Below, one piece after another: positions 32,226 to 41,213 of a stretch of DNA of 64,000 nucleotides. A model generated the notes under the pieces. It did no database searches and was not told where the DNA came from. It saw only the letters and a list, made by a program, of their open reading frames with translations. This DNA is from JASJBU01 sp039714735 (GTDB lineage: Bacteria > Pseudomonadota > Gammaproteobacteria > Chromatiales > Chromatiaceae), in NCBI GenBank assembly GCA_039714735.1, contig JBDLIT010000002.1, forward strand, positions 1 through 64,000, written 5' to 3'. Position numbers and translations under genes: made by a program. Positions within the stretch are counted from its first letter, which is position 1. Each line of letters starts with the position of its first letter.

Positions 32226-33070
32226 ACCGCCTCTTTCATCTTGTTACTATTTCGATAAGCAAGCACCAGTAACAGAGCGCCCAACAGGATCATCGGGAAC
32301 GTCAACGCTTGGCCCATTGTGATCCACCCATAAGCCAGATAGCCGAGATGGGCATCCGGCATTCGCACGAATTCCACCCCAAAACGAAAAAGACCATAAC
32401 AGAGCAGAAATAAGCCTGAAACCGCCATTCGGGGACGAGGCCGGGCTGAGAAGAACCAGAGGATGAGAAACAGCATCAGGCCTTCCAAGAATAACTCATA
32501 CAGCTGATTGGGATGCACCGCCGGAGAGTATTCTGAACCTTGAGCCACTCCCAAACGCTGGCACAAAGCCGGCACATCGACACAGGGCACCCTCATCCCC
32601 CAAGGCAGGCTCGTAGGACCACCCCAGAGTTCACCGTTGATGAAATTGCCTAGACGACCAGCTCCCAACCCAATGGTCACCAAAGGCGCAACAAAGTCAG
32701 TGGCCTCAAAGAAGGTTCGTTTCTGCTTCCTCGCCAGAACCCACATGGCAACCAGCACCCCGATCAATCCGCCATGAAATGACATCCCCCCTTCCCAAAC
32801 GCGCAGTATGGAAAGCGGATCATCGATAAAACCCGAAAAACCATAAAAAAGTGTATAACCCAGTCTGCCGCCTGCCACAACCCCAAGTACGCCATAGAAA
32901 ACCATATCGTCCACTTGCTGCAGACTCCAGATACAGCCAGGCCTCGCTGCACGATAGCGTCCCAGCCACCATCCTCCCAGGAAACCAATCAGGTACATCA
33001 CGCCATACCAGTGGACCTTAAGTGGGCCCAAAGAAATCAGCACTGGGTCAAATTCAGGATATGTAATCAT
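32222..33070 (-). CDS. lgt: prolipoprotein diacylglyceryl transferase Lgt
   Basis: Lgt adds diacylglycerol to the lipobox cysteine of prolipoproteins in the inner membrane. The 282-residue product has about seven membrane helices and the Lgt signature GRLGNFINGELWG, plus GGMSFHGGLIG. It is the first gene of the lgt-thyA-folA operon. It serves the lipoproteins of this window such as RlpA and the Ig-like protein. Confidence 0.96.
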   Translation of the reverse strand: MITYPEFDPVLISLGPLKVHWYGVMYLIGFLGGWWLGRYRAARPGCIWSLQQVDDMVFYGVLGVVAGGRLGYTLFYGFSGFIDDPLSILRVWEGGMSFHGGLIGVLVAMWVLARKQKRTFFEATDFVAPLVTIGLGAGRLGNFINGELWGGPTSLPWGMRVPCVDVPALCQRLGVAQGSEYSPAVHPNQLYELFLEGLMLFLILWFFSARPRPRMAVSGLFLLCYGLFRFGVEFVRMPDAHLGYLAYGWITMGQALTFPMILLGALLLVLAYRNSNKMKEAV

Positions 33071-33307
33071 AAGGGAAAATACTAACAGGAATTGGATTCT
33101 CCAATCTTGTCAATTTTTGTTATTCAGAGATTTCAGAACAGTCATAAATGATAGCATCTTAATGTGAAAATCACGCCTTCCAACTGAAACGGAATTTATT
33201 TCGCAGGCGAGCTGGCACATTTCTGCAAAGTGTCAAGTTTTTGATTCCCGTGCCGTTAAGCAGATACAACGATGCATACAACACCTCAGGCATCAACGGG
33301 AAGAACT

Positions 33308-33679
33308 ATGACTTATGCACATGCACAGAAATTCGAAACCTACATACCTCGGGAAATGGATACGTTAGGCTCACGATTAAGAAGAAAGCGGCGTGAACGC
33401 GGCTGGACACAGGAAGAATTAGCCCTGCGGGCAGGCACGAACCAGGCTGTCATACAGAAAATCGAGAACGGCAAAAGTCTCAGACCGAGGAAGATTGACG
33501 AAATCGCCAATGTCCTCGATGTCAATCCTGCATGGCTGATGTTTGGCGAAAAGTCGGCCACGGTACTCGATGAAGAATCTATCGAAGTCGCCAAGGCCTG
33601 GAGTCAGTTGCCGGAACCCATCCGCACCAGGATTAAACGGAATATATTCGAGCAGGCGCTGATTAAATCGGCGAAATAG
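33308..33679 (+). CDS. XRE-family HTH transcriptional regulator
   Basis: A 123-residue protein with an HTH_3 (Cro/C1) domain at about residues 20-75: LGSRLRRKRRERGWTQEELALRAGTNQAVIQKIENGKSL in order, followed by a short C-terminal helix. ATG 33308 has GGGAAG five bases upstream and is preferred over ATG 33272, which lacks a ribosome binding site. It stands alone, divergent from lgt. It could be a chromosomal regulator rather than an antitoxin; no toxin partner lies beside it. Confidence 0.85.
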   Translation: MTYAHAQKFETYIPREMDTLGSRLRRKRRERGWTQEELALRAGTNQAVIQKIENGKSLRPRKIDEIANVLDVNPAWLMFGEKSATVLDEESIEVAKAWSQLPEPIRTRIKRNIFEQALIKSAK

Positions 33680-33687
33680 TCAAGGAA

Positions 33688-33715
33688 CTGCCGGGAAGTC
33701 ATTTCATCCCGGCAG
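33688..33715. terminator. hairpin after the XRE regulator
   Basis: A 9-bp perfect stem, CTGCCGGGA (33688-33696) with TCCCGGCAG (33707-33715), lies nine bases past the stop codon. No T-run follows, so it may be a weak or Rho-assisted terminator. Confidence 0.4.
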
Positions 33716-33856
33716 ACCACCTTCCGAATTTAACGAGTTGAATTCACCCGTATTTTGTTCGATAGAGCAACTCATCCCTGAGTGAACCACGCTACGAGGT
33801 GGATTCCAGGTTAAACTACCCGCAGTGCCAACCCAAGTCACGGGAGAAACCATCGA

Positions 33857-34309
33857 TCATTTCCATTTTTGCTCGGCTTCCTGATCAGAGAAACGCGCTT
33901 CAACCCAATACCTACCTTCAGGTGCCTGCTCTTTTTTCCAGAAAGGGGCGCGGGTTTTCAGATAATCGATGATGAACTCGCAGGCCTGAAAAGCCTCGCC
34001 TCGATGGGCGCTTGCGACAGCAACCACTACGATGACATCTGTTGGCTTCATCTCACCAACACGATGAACAACCCGACTCCCGAGGATTTCCCAACGTTGA
34101 TTAGCCTCGGCCACGATCCTCTCTAAAGCCTTTTCAGTCATACCCGGATAGTGCTCAAGACTCAGGGTAGTGATCCGCTTGTCATCATTGATATCTCGCA
34201 TCAAACCGATGAAGCTGACGATTCCACCGATGGCTGGATTATCCGCGCGCAGCAGATCCAGCTCACGATTTGGATCTAATGGTTCAGCCTGAATACGGAT
34301 TTCGTTCAT
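33857..34309 (-). CDS. moaE: molybdopterin synthase catalytic subunit MoaE
   Basis: MoaE, with MoaD, inserts the dithiolene sulfurs into precursor Z. The 150-residue product has GGIVSFIGLMRDIN, SLEHYPGMTEKAL, the conserved HRVGEMKPTDVIVVVAVASAHR and KTRAPFWKKEQAP with the catalytic lysines. It ends the moeA-moaD-moaE series. Confidence 0.95.
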   Translation of the reverse strand: MNEIRIQAEPLDPNRELDLLRADNPAIGGIVSFIGLMRDINDDKRITTLSLEHYPGMTEKALERIVAEANQRWEILGSRVVHRVGEMKPTDVIVVVAVASAHRGEAFQACEFIIDYLKTRAPFWKKEQAPEGRYWVEARFSDQEAEQKWK

Positions 34310-34361
34310 AATTTAGGAGTTGGCAACCTTCTGCCTTTACGCAGCAAATCAGCTGCTCTTA

Positions 34362-34613
34362 TCAGCCACCAGTGACCGGAGGGAAAAAGGCTATTTCATC
34401 ACCATCTTTTATTGCGGCGCTCTCTTCAGTCATCTCTTGATTGACTGCCACCATCACAGTCTGCCCCTCAGCAAAGACCCGGCCCCACACATCACCGCGG
34501 CCTCTCAGCATGCTTATTACACTTCCAACGTCAGTCAGGCCTTGCATCTCCATCTGCTCTGATTCTGTATCCAACTGCTCACGGAAACTAGCAAAGAAGA
34601 GGATTGTGATCAT
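34362..34613 (-). CDS. moaD: molybdopterin synthase sulfur-carrier subunit MoaD
   Basis: An 83-residue ubiquitin-like sulfur carrier ending FFPPVTGG, whose C-terminal Gly-Gly is thiocarboxylated. ATG 34613 overlaps the moeA stop (ATGA) and gives the standard start MITILFFASFREQL; a longer frame reaching 34703 runs into moeA and is not used. Confidence 0.93.
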   Translation of the reverse strand: MITILFFASFREQLDTESEQMEMQGLTDVGSVISMLRGRGDVWGRVFAEGQTVMVAVNQEMTEESAAIKDGDEIAFFPPVTGG

Positions 34614-35860
34614 GAAATCAGCTCGCTGTACGGGATGAATTGCACAGAATCCCCCCTGCTCAAAGTCTGTTGCTCCGGAATGACAGCCAAGCCGTTGGCC
34701 CATGCAACGGAGCTCAACACACCGGAGGACCGGCTTGGAAAAAGCGTCACAAAAGCCTCACCCTGGTCGTTGACCCTCATCCTTGCACGGGCATACTCAC
34801 GACGCTTGTCGGGTCTGTTCCACTCAAAATCGGCCTTGACGTTTAGCGGAAGGGGAGTGAGATGCTTGCTGACGCCCTGTATTTTCAAGATGAAGGGTCT
34901 CGCAAAGACACAAAATGTAACGAACAGAGAGACTGGATTACCTGGGGTTCCAATGAAAGGGGTATTTCCGATATGGCCAAAGGCGAGGGGTTTACCCGGT
35001 CGAATGGCGATCTTCCATAGATCCAGGGAACCCAATTTCTCCACCGCCGGTTTGACATGGTCCTCTTCACCGACAGATACCCCTCCGGACGCCACCACCA
35101 AATCAGCCTGCTCGGCCCCTCGGGCCAGCACATCACAAGTCGCATCAAAGGTATCTTCCACGATCCCAAGCTGGATCACTTCACAACCCAGCGCCTCCAG
35201 CATGCCGCTCAAGGTATATTGATTGGAATTGTAAATCTGCCCCGGGCCCAAGGGATTCCCAGGCATTACCAATTCATCGCCGCTCGAGAAAACCGCCACT
35301 TTCAGGCGGCGAAATACGGGTAGCTCCGAGACACCCACTGACGCCGCCAATCCCAGGTGTTGAGGCATGAGCCGCAGACCCGGAGCAAGAATTTCATCAC
35401 CCGCCTTGATATCTTCACCGGCCTCCCGGATATTGGCGCCCGCTGCCGGGATCTTCTCGATGATGACAAAATTATCCTCCTGCCGGCAGGCCTCCTGTAT
35501 AACCACAGTATCGGCCCCGGGTGGAACAGGCGCCCCGGTGAATATCCTTGCAGCGGCGCACGATTCAAGCTGCGTGCCGACTGATCCGGCCGCTATCCGT
35601 TGTGAGATGGCCAAGCGGGGGGAGTCCTCTCGCAGGTCAGCACTATTGACCGCATAGCCATCCATCGCACTGTTGTTCCATGACGGCACATTGATCAGAC
35701 TGTTAACAGGTTTTGCCAAAACACGGCCCAGTGCAGTCGCTATGGGCGCCTGCTCTATCTCCGCAACGGGCGCTGCCCGCTCCAGCAGAAAATCCAGCGC
35801 CTCCTCAATCGGCTTGAGGCTCGGACCCGCTTGACGTGAATCGCAACCACAATCACTCAT
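34610..35860 (-). CDS. moeA: molybdopterin molybdenumtransferase MoeA
   Basis: MoeA inserts molybdate into adenylated molybdopterin. The 416-residue product has the four-domain MoeA pattern. Visible segments include NSAMDGYAVNSADL, IFTGAPVPPGADTVVIQE, FSSGDELV, GQIYNSNQYTLSGMLEALG, ASGGVSVGEEDHVKPAVEKLG and FIGTPGNPVS. It is preceded by moaB and followed by moaD in the same orientation. Confidence 0.95.
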   Translation of the reverse strand: MSDCGCDSRQAGPSLKPIEEALDFLLERAAPVAEIEQAPIATALGRVLAKPVNSLINVPSWNNSAMDGYAVNSADLREDSPRLAISQRIAAGSVGTQLESCAAARIFTGAPVPPGADTVVIQEACRQEDNFVIIEKIPAAGANIREAGEDIKAGDEILAPGLRLMPQHLGLAASVGVSELPVFRRLKVAVFSSGDELVMPGNPLGPGQIYNSNQYTLSGMLEALGCEVIQLGIVEDTFDATCDVLARGAEQADLVVASGGVSVGEEDHVKPAVEKLGSLDLWKIAIRPGKPLAFGHIGNTPFIGTPGNPVSLFVTFCVFARPFILKIQGVSKHLTPLPLNVKADFEWNRPDKRREYARARMRVNDQGEAFVTLFPSRSSGVLSSVAWANGLAVIPEQQTLSRGDSVQFIPYSELIS

Positions 35861-35898
35861 CTAAATTTTTCTCCAGTAACCAGGATGGATCCATCGAG

Positions 35899-36429
35899 TC
35901 AGAATTCCAGCAGCCGGGGAAACATCTGAGCAAAATTACAGGGACGCGTACGGTGATCCAGCTGATCTTTGAGGATTTTATCCCAGCCGGTTCGACAGGC
36001 GCCTGTTGAACCGGGTAAGCAGAAGATCAGCGTCCCATTCGCAAGCCCGGCGACCGCTCTGGACTGTATGGATGAGGCGCCGATCTCTTGCAGTGAGATA
36101 GCACGAAAGAGCTCGCCAAAACCCTCGATAGACTTATCGAACAAGGGCATGACCGCTTCCGGAGTACTGTCGCGACCGGTGATCCCGGTACCCCCAGTAC
36201 TTACGACCACATGGATATCCTCGTCAGCGATCCAGCGGGAGAAAACCGCCCTCATCGCATAGATATCATCTCGTACGATGGTTTTATCAATGACCTTGTG
36301 ATCCGCTTCCAACACCCTTTCTTTGAGGGTATTACCGGATTTGTCATCCTCTTCCGTGCGGCTATCCGAGACAGTCAGGATGGCTACATTCAGCGGTACA
36401 AAGCCGCTATCCTCGAAGTGTCCAGTCAT
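35899..36429 (-). CDS. moaB: molybdopterin adenylyltransferase-like MoaB
   Basis: A 176-residue MoaB/Mog-family protein that adenylates molybdopterin. Motifs are LTVSDSRTEEDDKSG, VVSTGGTGITGRDSTPE and FCLPGSTGACRTGWDKIL. It is the first gene of moaB-moeA-moaD-moaE. No moaA or moaC lies in the window, so the first step must be encoded elsewhere. Confidence 0.93.
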   Translation of the reverse strand: MTGHFEDSGFVPLNVAILTVSDSRTEEDDKSGNTLKERVLEADHKVIDKTIVRDDIYAMRAVFSRWIADEDIHVVVSTGGTGITGRDSTPEAVMPLFDKSIEGFGELFRAISLQEIGASSIQSRAVAGLANGTLIFCLPGSTGACRTGWDKILKDQLDHRTRPCNFAQMFPRLLEF

Positions 36430-36630
36430 AAGTTTGTCTCTATTTCTCGAACCTCTGTGGATTTACCCATAAAACAGTCAGCGATATTTGCCGAGGCAGG
36501 GCCTGCCTGGCAAGGGTAGGCAGAATACTGCCATCAAACCCCGGCATACCTTGACCGGGATCAAAGATGATCAGAACGACTTACTGCAACACTCAAGCCT
36601 GTCTGAACCAGGCAGACTTCATCGCATGCA

Positions 36631-38076
36631 TCACTTCACGCAAGTCAGGTCCAGCTCGCGCGCCGCACGCACGTCATCCAGGCGCTTGACCGGCAGGGAA
36701 TGGGGCGCCTGTTTGACCTGTTCCGGCTCACTCTCCGCCTCCTTCTGAATGGTCTGCATAATCTCAATAAATCCATCCAGTTCCTCTTTCGCCTCTGTTT
36801 CAGTGGGCTCGATAAGCAGGCACTCGGGCACCAACAGCGGGAAATAGGTGGTGGGAGCATGCACCCCGAAATCAAGCAGACGCTTGGCGAAATCCATGGT
36901 ATTCACGCCCAGCTCCTTAGCCTGACGCTTCAGGGTCAGGATAAATTCATGGCTGGCGCGGCGTTCAGGATATGCTGCGTCGAATCCCGCCTCCATCAGA
37001 CGCTTCAGTAGATAGTTGGCGTTCAGGGTGGAAAACTCCGAGACCCGATGCATGCCATCCCGGCCCAGCATGCGCGCGTAGACATAGGCCCTCAGCAATA
37101 CTCCGGCATTACCCGCAAAGGCGGAGAGTCGACCAATGCTGTGCGGCCGGTCCGCCTCAGTCAGCCAGCGATAATCGTGGCCATCGAAGTCCACCATCGG
37201 AATAGGCAGATAGGGTTCAAGCCTTTGGCTGACACCCACCGGCCCGGCGCCTGGCCCACCACCGCCGTGTGGCGTGGAAAAGGTCTTATGCAGATTCATA
37301 TGGATGACATCGAATCCCATATCGCCCGGCCTGACCTTGCCCAGGATGGCATTCAGGTTGGCGCCGTCGTAATAGAGCAGCCCGCCCGCTTCATGCACCA
37401 GACGGGCAATCTCCTTGATGCGCCTTTCAAACACGCCTACCGTGGATGGATTGGTCAACATGATGCCCGCCGTCTGGGGGCCCAGAACCTTTTTCAGCGC
37501 CTCGACATCGATATCGCCATCACTGCCTGTGGGAATTTCACGTACGCTGTAGCCACACATCACTGCGGAGGCGGGATTCGTGCCGTGCGCCGCATCCGGC
37601 ACCAGAATCTCAGTTCTCTGCTCATCTCCACGGGCATCGTGATAGGCGCGTATCATGGCCACCCCGGCAAATTCACCCTGGGCGCCGGCCGCGGGAGTCA
37701 GCGACACCGCATGCATGCCGGTCACCTCCTTGAGGATCTCCTGCAGATCGAACAGACAGGCCAGAAAGCCCTGGCTATGGGTCTCGGGAGCATGCGGATG
37801 ACGCGCCAGAACACCAGGCAGCGAGGCCAGACTGTTGCCGGCCCTTGGGTTGTATTTCATGGTGCACGAACCCAAGGGATAGAAATGGGTATCGATTGAA
37901 AAGTTTTTCTGCGACAAGCGGGTGTAGTGGCGCACCGCCTGCATCTCGGACACCTCGGGCAGCTCAGCCGGGCGCAGGCGGCGCAAGGACTCGGGAATCG
38001 AGCTGAGCTCGGCTTTTTCCTGCGGCGCCTGGGCCGCTGCACGACGGCCTGTGTGTGATTGTTCGTAGATCAGCAT
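36631..38076 (-). CDS. gcvPB: glycine dehydrogenase (decarboxylating) subunit 2
   Basis: The PLP-binding half of the split P-protein. The 481-residue product has the catalytic lysine in HMNLHKTFSTPHGGGGPG, plus NFSIDTHFYPLGSCTMKYNP and GANLNAILGKVRPGDMG. It lies 82 bases after gcvPA, last in the glycine cleavage operon. Confidence 0.97.
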   Translation of the reverse strand: MLIYEQSHTGRRAAAQAPQEKAELSSIPESLRRLRPAELPEVSEMQAVRHYTRLSQKNFSIDTHFYPLGSCTMKYNPRAGNSLASLPGVLARHPHAPETHSQGFLACLFDLQEILKEVTGMHAVSLTPAAGAQGEFAGVAMIRAYHDARGDEQRTEILVPDAAHGTNPASAVMCGYSVREIPTGSDGDIDVEALKKVLGPQTAGIMLTNPSTVGVFERRIKEIARLVHEAGGLLYYDGANLNAILGKVRPGDMGFDVIHMNLHKTFSTPHGGGGPGAGPVGVSQRLEPYLPIPMVDFDGHDYRWLTEADRPHSIGRLSAFAGNAGVLLRAYVYARMLGRDGMHRVSEFSTLNANYLLKRLMEAGFDAAYPERRASHEFILTLKRQAKELGVNTMDFAKRLLDFGVHAPTTYFPLLVPECLLIEPTETEAKEELDGFIEIMQTIQKEAESEPEQVKQAPHSLPVKRLDDVRAARELDLTCVK

Positions 38077-38158
38077 TTTTTCTATTCCGCAATAACAGCT
38101 TGAGCCGTGCGATTCACCTGTCGACAGAAGAAATATGCACAGCGCTCTGAAACATCAG

Positions 38159-39607
38159 TCACCAGTCAGGTTTCAACTGACAGGGGGTCTGCACCTGGGC
38201 CTGGATGACTCTTTCCAGCTTACTGCGATAGCTTTCGATATCATCCTCATTCCGCAGTTCCGTGGCGCAGACCAGCACCGCATTGCCCAGCTCCGGATAG
38301 TCCTGACTCAGATCGTAACCGCCCAGCACATTGTGGGCAGCCAGCAGCTTGAGCGCATCTTTGGCATCGATCGGTAAGCGCAACACCTTTTCATGGAACA
38401 CTGCTCCCGTGAAAACTGCCTCCACACCATGCAGTCCAGTCAGGGCTTGTGAAAGTTTTTGGGTATTTGCATGGCAGGCGGCGGCTATCCGTTCGAGACC
38501 CTCGGCGCCCAACAGCGCCATGTGGATGGTGGCGGCGGTGACAACCAGGCCCTGATTGGTGCAGATATTGGAAGTCGCCTTGGAACGACGGATGTGCTGC
38601 TCCCGCGCCTGCAGGGTCAGGGTATAACCGGTCTTGCCATCCAGATCCAGGGTACGGCCGATAATGCGCCCCGGCATCTGCCGAACCAGTTTCTGGGTTG
38701 AACAAAGAAAACCAAAATAAGGTCCGCCCGAAGCAAGTGGCGCACCCAATGGCTGGCCTTCACCGCAGCAGATATCCGCCCCACAGGGATGTGGAGGTGT
38801 CGCGGGAGACAGGGCATCGGGAGCGACCACCCCCTTACCTCCCCATTCGCCAGGCGGCTTTAAAACCGCCAATGCCACAGGATTGACCACCGCAATCGCC
38901 AGCATGCCATTCGCATGTGCCCAGTCGGTCATTTCATCGACCGGCTCCAGCACCCCGAAAAAGTTAGGCTGCGGGATGACCAAGGCGGCAAAATCCTCTC
39001 CGGCATGACCCTCCAAGGCAGACAGGTCTGTCTGACCGCTCACCGCGTCGAATGGAACCTCAACCAACTCTATTTTCTGGTTTCGCACGATGGCATCCAC
39101 CACCTTGCGATAGGTGGGGTGCAGGCTGCGGGGCACCAGAATACGTTTCGATTTCGACTTACGGTTGGCGCGCGCGGCCATGAGAATCGCTTCCGCCAAG
39201 GCGGAGGCGCCGTCATACAGCGAGGTGTTGGATACATCCATGCCGGTGAGGGCCGTCATCATCGACTGGAACTCATACAACAATTGCAGGGTGCCCTGGC
39301 TGGCCTCTGCCTGATAAGGCGTGTAGGCGGTGTAAAACTCACCCCGGGAGGCCAGTTGCCAGACCGCCGCCGGTATATGGTGATCATAGGCGCCGGCACC
39401 GATAAAACAGAGGGGCTGGCCATCTTCCTTGGCCCGCGTCTGCATCAGCCGGTTGATCTCTATTTCAGAAAGACCTTCGGGTATCCCTTGCAGCTCGCCG
39501 CAACGTAACTCAGCGGGGATCTCATCGAACAGGTCCTCGATGCTGTCAACCCCGATGACTGCCAGCATCTCGCGGATGTCATCTTCTGTATGAGGAATAA
39601 ATGGCAT
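38159..39607 (-). CDS. gcvPA: glycine dehydrogenase (decarboxylating) subunit 1, with in-frame insertion
   Basis: The first half of the split P-protein. At 482 residues it is longer than the usual ~450. Family motifs include FIGAGAYDHHIPAAVWQLAS, YTPYQAEASQGTLQLLYEFQ and CGEGQPLGAPLASGGPYFGF. Homologues normally read PPGEWGADIVCGEGQPLG; here about 18 extra residues (KGVVAPDALSPATPPHPC) sit between GEWG and GADICC. They are encoded by a GC-rich segment with terminal inverted repeats (38793-38842). The reading frame is preserved, so the enzyme may be functional with a loop insertion. Confidence 0.94.
   Translation of the reverse strand: MPFIPHTEDDIREMLAVIGVDSIEDLFDEIPAELRCGELQGIPEGLSEIEINRLMQTRAKEDGQPLCFIGAGAYDHHIPAAVWQLASRGEFYTAYTPYQAEASQGTLQLLYEFQSMMTALTGMDVSNTSLYDGASALAEAILMAARANRKSKSKRILVPRSLHPTYRKVVDAIVRNQKIELVEVPFDAVSGQTDLSALEGHAGEDFAALVIPQPNFFGVLEPVDEMTDWAHANGMLAIAVVNPVALAVLKPPGEWGGKGVVAPDALSPATPPHPCGADICCGEGQPLGAPLASGGPYFGFLCSTQKLVRQMPGRIIGRTLDLDGKTGYTLTLQAREQHIRRSKATSNICTNQGLVVTAATIHMALLGAEGLERIAAACHANTQKLSQALTGLHGVEAVFTGAVFHEKVLRLPIDAKDALKLLAAHNVLGGYDLSQDYPELGNAVLVCATELRNEDDIESYRSKLERVIQAQVQTPCQLKPDW
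38793..38842. repeat. palindromic in-frame insertion in gcvPA
   Basis: A 50-bp segment begins GGAGGTGTCGCGGG and ends ACCTCC, with inner complementary stretches (GGTGTCGC against GCGACCAC-type sequence). It encodes most of the extra loop in GcvPA. Its length, imperfect palindrome and in-frame position resemble small palindromic elements known to land inside genes in other bacteria (Rickettsia palindromic elements). No second copy was seen in this window. Confidence 0.45.
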
Positions 39608-39621
39608 ATCTGACTCGGAGG

Positions 39622-40014
39622 TTAGTCTTCTTCAGCAAGCATCGCGGCATAACCCGCGGCATCGAGCAGAGCATCCAGTTCTGCCGAATCGGACATCTTC
39701 ACCTTGAAGATCCAGCCTTCACCAAAGGCATCTTCATTGATGGTTTCAGGCGCATCAGTCAGGGCTTCGTTAACCGCCAGCACCTCACCGGAGACCGGGC
39801 TATAGACATCGGATGCCGCCTTGACCGACTCAACCACCGCACAGTCACCTCCCGGCTCTACCGTATCGCCCACTCCAGGTGGATCAACAAACACCAGATC
39901 ACCCAGTAACTCTTGAGCATGGTCAGAGATACCGATGGTAGCCGTTCCATCACCTTCATCCCTCACCCATTCATGGGATTTCGCAAACCGTAAATCGGTT
40001 GGTAAATTGCTCAT
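39622..40014 (-). CDS. gcvH: glycine cleavage system H protein
   Basis: The lipoyl carrier of the glycine cleavage system. The 130-residue product starts LPTDLRFAKSHEWVRDEGDG, and the lipoylated lysine is in ESVKAASDVYSPVSGEV. It follows gcvT and precedes gcvPA by 14 bases. LipB and LipA, encoded at 11-13 kb, supply its cofactor. Confidence 0.97.
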   Translation of the reverse strand: MSNLPTDLRFAKSHEWVRDEGDGTATIGISDHAQELLGDLVFVDPPGVGDTVEPGGDCAVVESVKAASDVYSPVSGEVLAVNEALTDAPETINEDAFGEGWIFKVKMSDSAELDALLDAAGYAAMLAEED

Positions 40015-40061
40015 TGTTATATTCCCCTTTCTTGATTGGTAACTGTCTGAATCCAGAAATT

Positions 40062-41153
40062 CTATAGCTCGATGCAGGCCTTGCCATTGCGCACAAAGGG
40101 TGGCTTGACCACTCGCGCCGCTAACCTTTTACCTCGCACCTCCACCTCACAGCTTTCACCGACACCCGAATTCACCCGGGCAAAGGCAATGGAACGCTCC
40201 AGGGTAGGAGAGAAGCCACCTGAAGTAATTTCACCTATCTCCTCGCCGTCCGAGAAGACCTTCAGGTGATTGCGCAGCACGCCACGACCGGTCAGCAGCA
40301 GGCCGACAAACCGTTGCTTTGCCGTATCATTTTTCTGCTTAACCAAGGCTTCACGGCCGATAAATTGTCGATCATCAGGCTCCCAGGCCACAGTCCAGGT
40401 CAAACCGGCCTCCAATGGCGAGGTCTCCTCATCCATATCGGACCCATATAGATTCATACCTGCCTCGAGGCGCAGTGTGTCTCGGGCCCCCAGACCACAG
40501 GGCGCGACACCTGCTTCAGCCAGTGACTGCCAAAACATTGCGGCCTCCGCGGCCGGCAACATGATCTCAAAACCGTCCTCTCCGGTATAGCCGGTACGGG
40601 CCAGGAACCAGTCGCCGTCAGCGACTGCATTAAAGGGCTTTAACTCTGCGCCCATCCGTTGCAGTTCGGAGGAGAGCTGGGGCAGAGCCTTACTTCGCGC
40701 ATTCGGGCCCTGCACTGCAATCATAGCCAGATCCCGCCGGGTTTTGATCTCGAGATCAAAGCCAGCGCTTTGCTTCTCCAGCCAGGCAAGGTCCTTTTCC
40801 GTGGTCCCGGCATTCACCACCATGCGAAAAAAATCATCCCGTAGATAATAGACGATCAGATCATCCACCACCCCACCCTGCTCATTGAGCATGCAGCTGT
40901 AGAGGGCTTTGCCCGAAGCTTTGAGCCGCGCTACATCGTTTGCGAGTAGTTTCTGCAGAAAAGCACGGACTTCAGCTCCCTGCAGATCAACAACCGTCAT
41001 ATGGGAAACGTCGAACATCCCCGCATCGCGGCGTACTTGATGGTGCTCATCCAGCTGTGAACCGTAATGCAACGGCATATCCCAACCGCCAAAGGGGACG
41101 ATACGTCCACCCATCGCCTGGTGGGACTCAAAAAGAACTGTCTGCTTACCCAT
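40062..41153 (-). CDS. gcvT: aminomethyltransferase (glycine cleavage T protein)
   Basis: GcvT transfers the aminomethyl carbon from GcvH to tetrahydrofolate. ATG 41153 gives a 363-residue protein beginning MGKQTVLFESHQAMGG, the family start. A longer frame from 41249 would be translated from the riboswitch and terminator and is rejected. Motifs include GGWDMPLHYGSQLDEHHQVRRDAGMFDVSHM in order, and TGYTGEDGFEI. First gene of gcvT-H-PA-PB, controlled by the glycine riboswitch upstream. Confidence 0.96.
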   Translation of the reverse strand: MGKQTVLFESHQAMGGRIVPFGGWDMPLHYGSQLDEHHQVRRDAGMFDVSHMTVVDLQGAEVRAFLQKLLANDVARLKASGKALYSCMLNEQGGVVDDLIVYYLRDDFFRMVVNAGTTEKDLAWLEKQSAGFDLEIKTRRDLAMIAVQGPNARSKALPQLSSELQRMGAELKPFNAVADGDWFLARTGYTGEDGFEIMLPAAEAAMFWQSLAEAGVAPCGLGARDTLRLEAGMNLYGSDMDEETSPLEAGLTWTVAWEPDDRQFIGREALVKQKNDTAKQRFVGLLLTGRGVLRNHLKVFSDGEEIGEITSGGFSPTLERSIAFARVNSGVGESCEVEVRGKRLAARVVKPPFVRNGKACIEL

Positions 41154-41176
41154 AAAAACTCTCTCATTTAAAATGC

Positions 41177-41213
41177 AAAAAGGCGGCGCAAGGCACTTCA
41201 ACCTTACGCCGCC
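41177..41213 (-). terminator. riboswitch-controlled intrinsic terminator before gcvT
   Basis: On the minus strand GGCGGCGTAAGG pairs with CCTTGCGCCGCC around TTGAAGTG and is followed by TTTTT. It lies directly after the second glycine aptamer, whose closing GGGGCGGCG bases it shares. This is a typical transcription-control platform that glycine binding would suppress. Confidence 0.85.

Noticed and set aside
33211..33230. TGGCAC...TGCA pattern resembling a sigma-54 promoter before the XRE gene
   Set aside because: Only nine bases separate the GG and GC elements; sigma-54 needs ten, and spacing is strict.
33272..33679. XRE regulator as the antitoxin of a toxin-antitoxin pair
   Set aside because: No small toxin-like gene is adjacent on either side; the neighbours are lgt and moaE.
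37048..37899. Long plus-strand open frame (283 codons) opposite gcvPB
   Set aside because: It lies entirely antisense to a well-conserved gene, has no ribosome binding site and no family resemblance; a frame shadow of GC-rich coding DNA.
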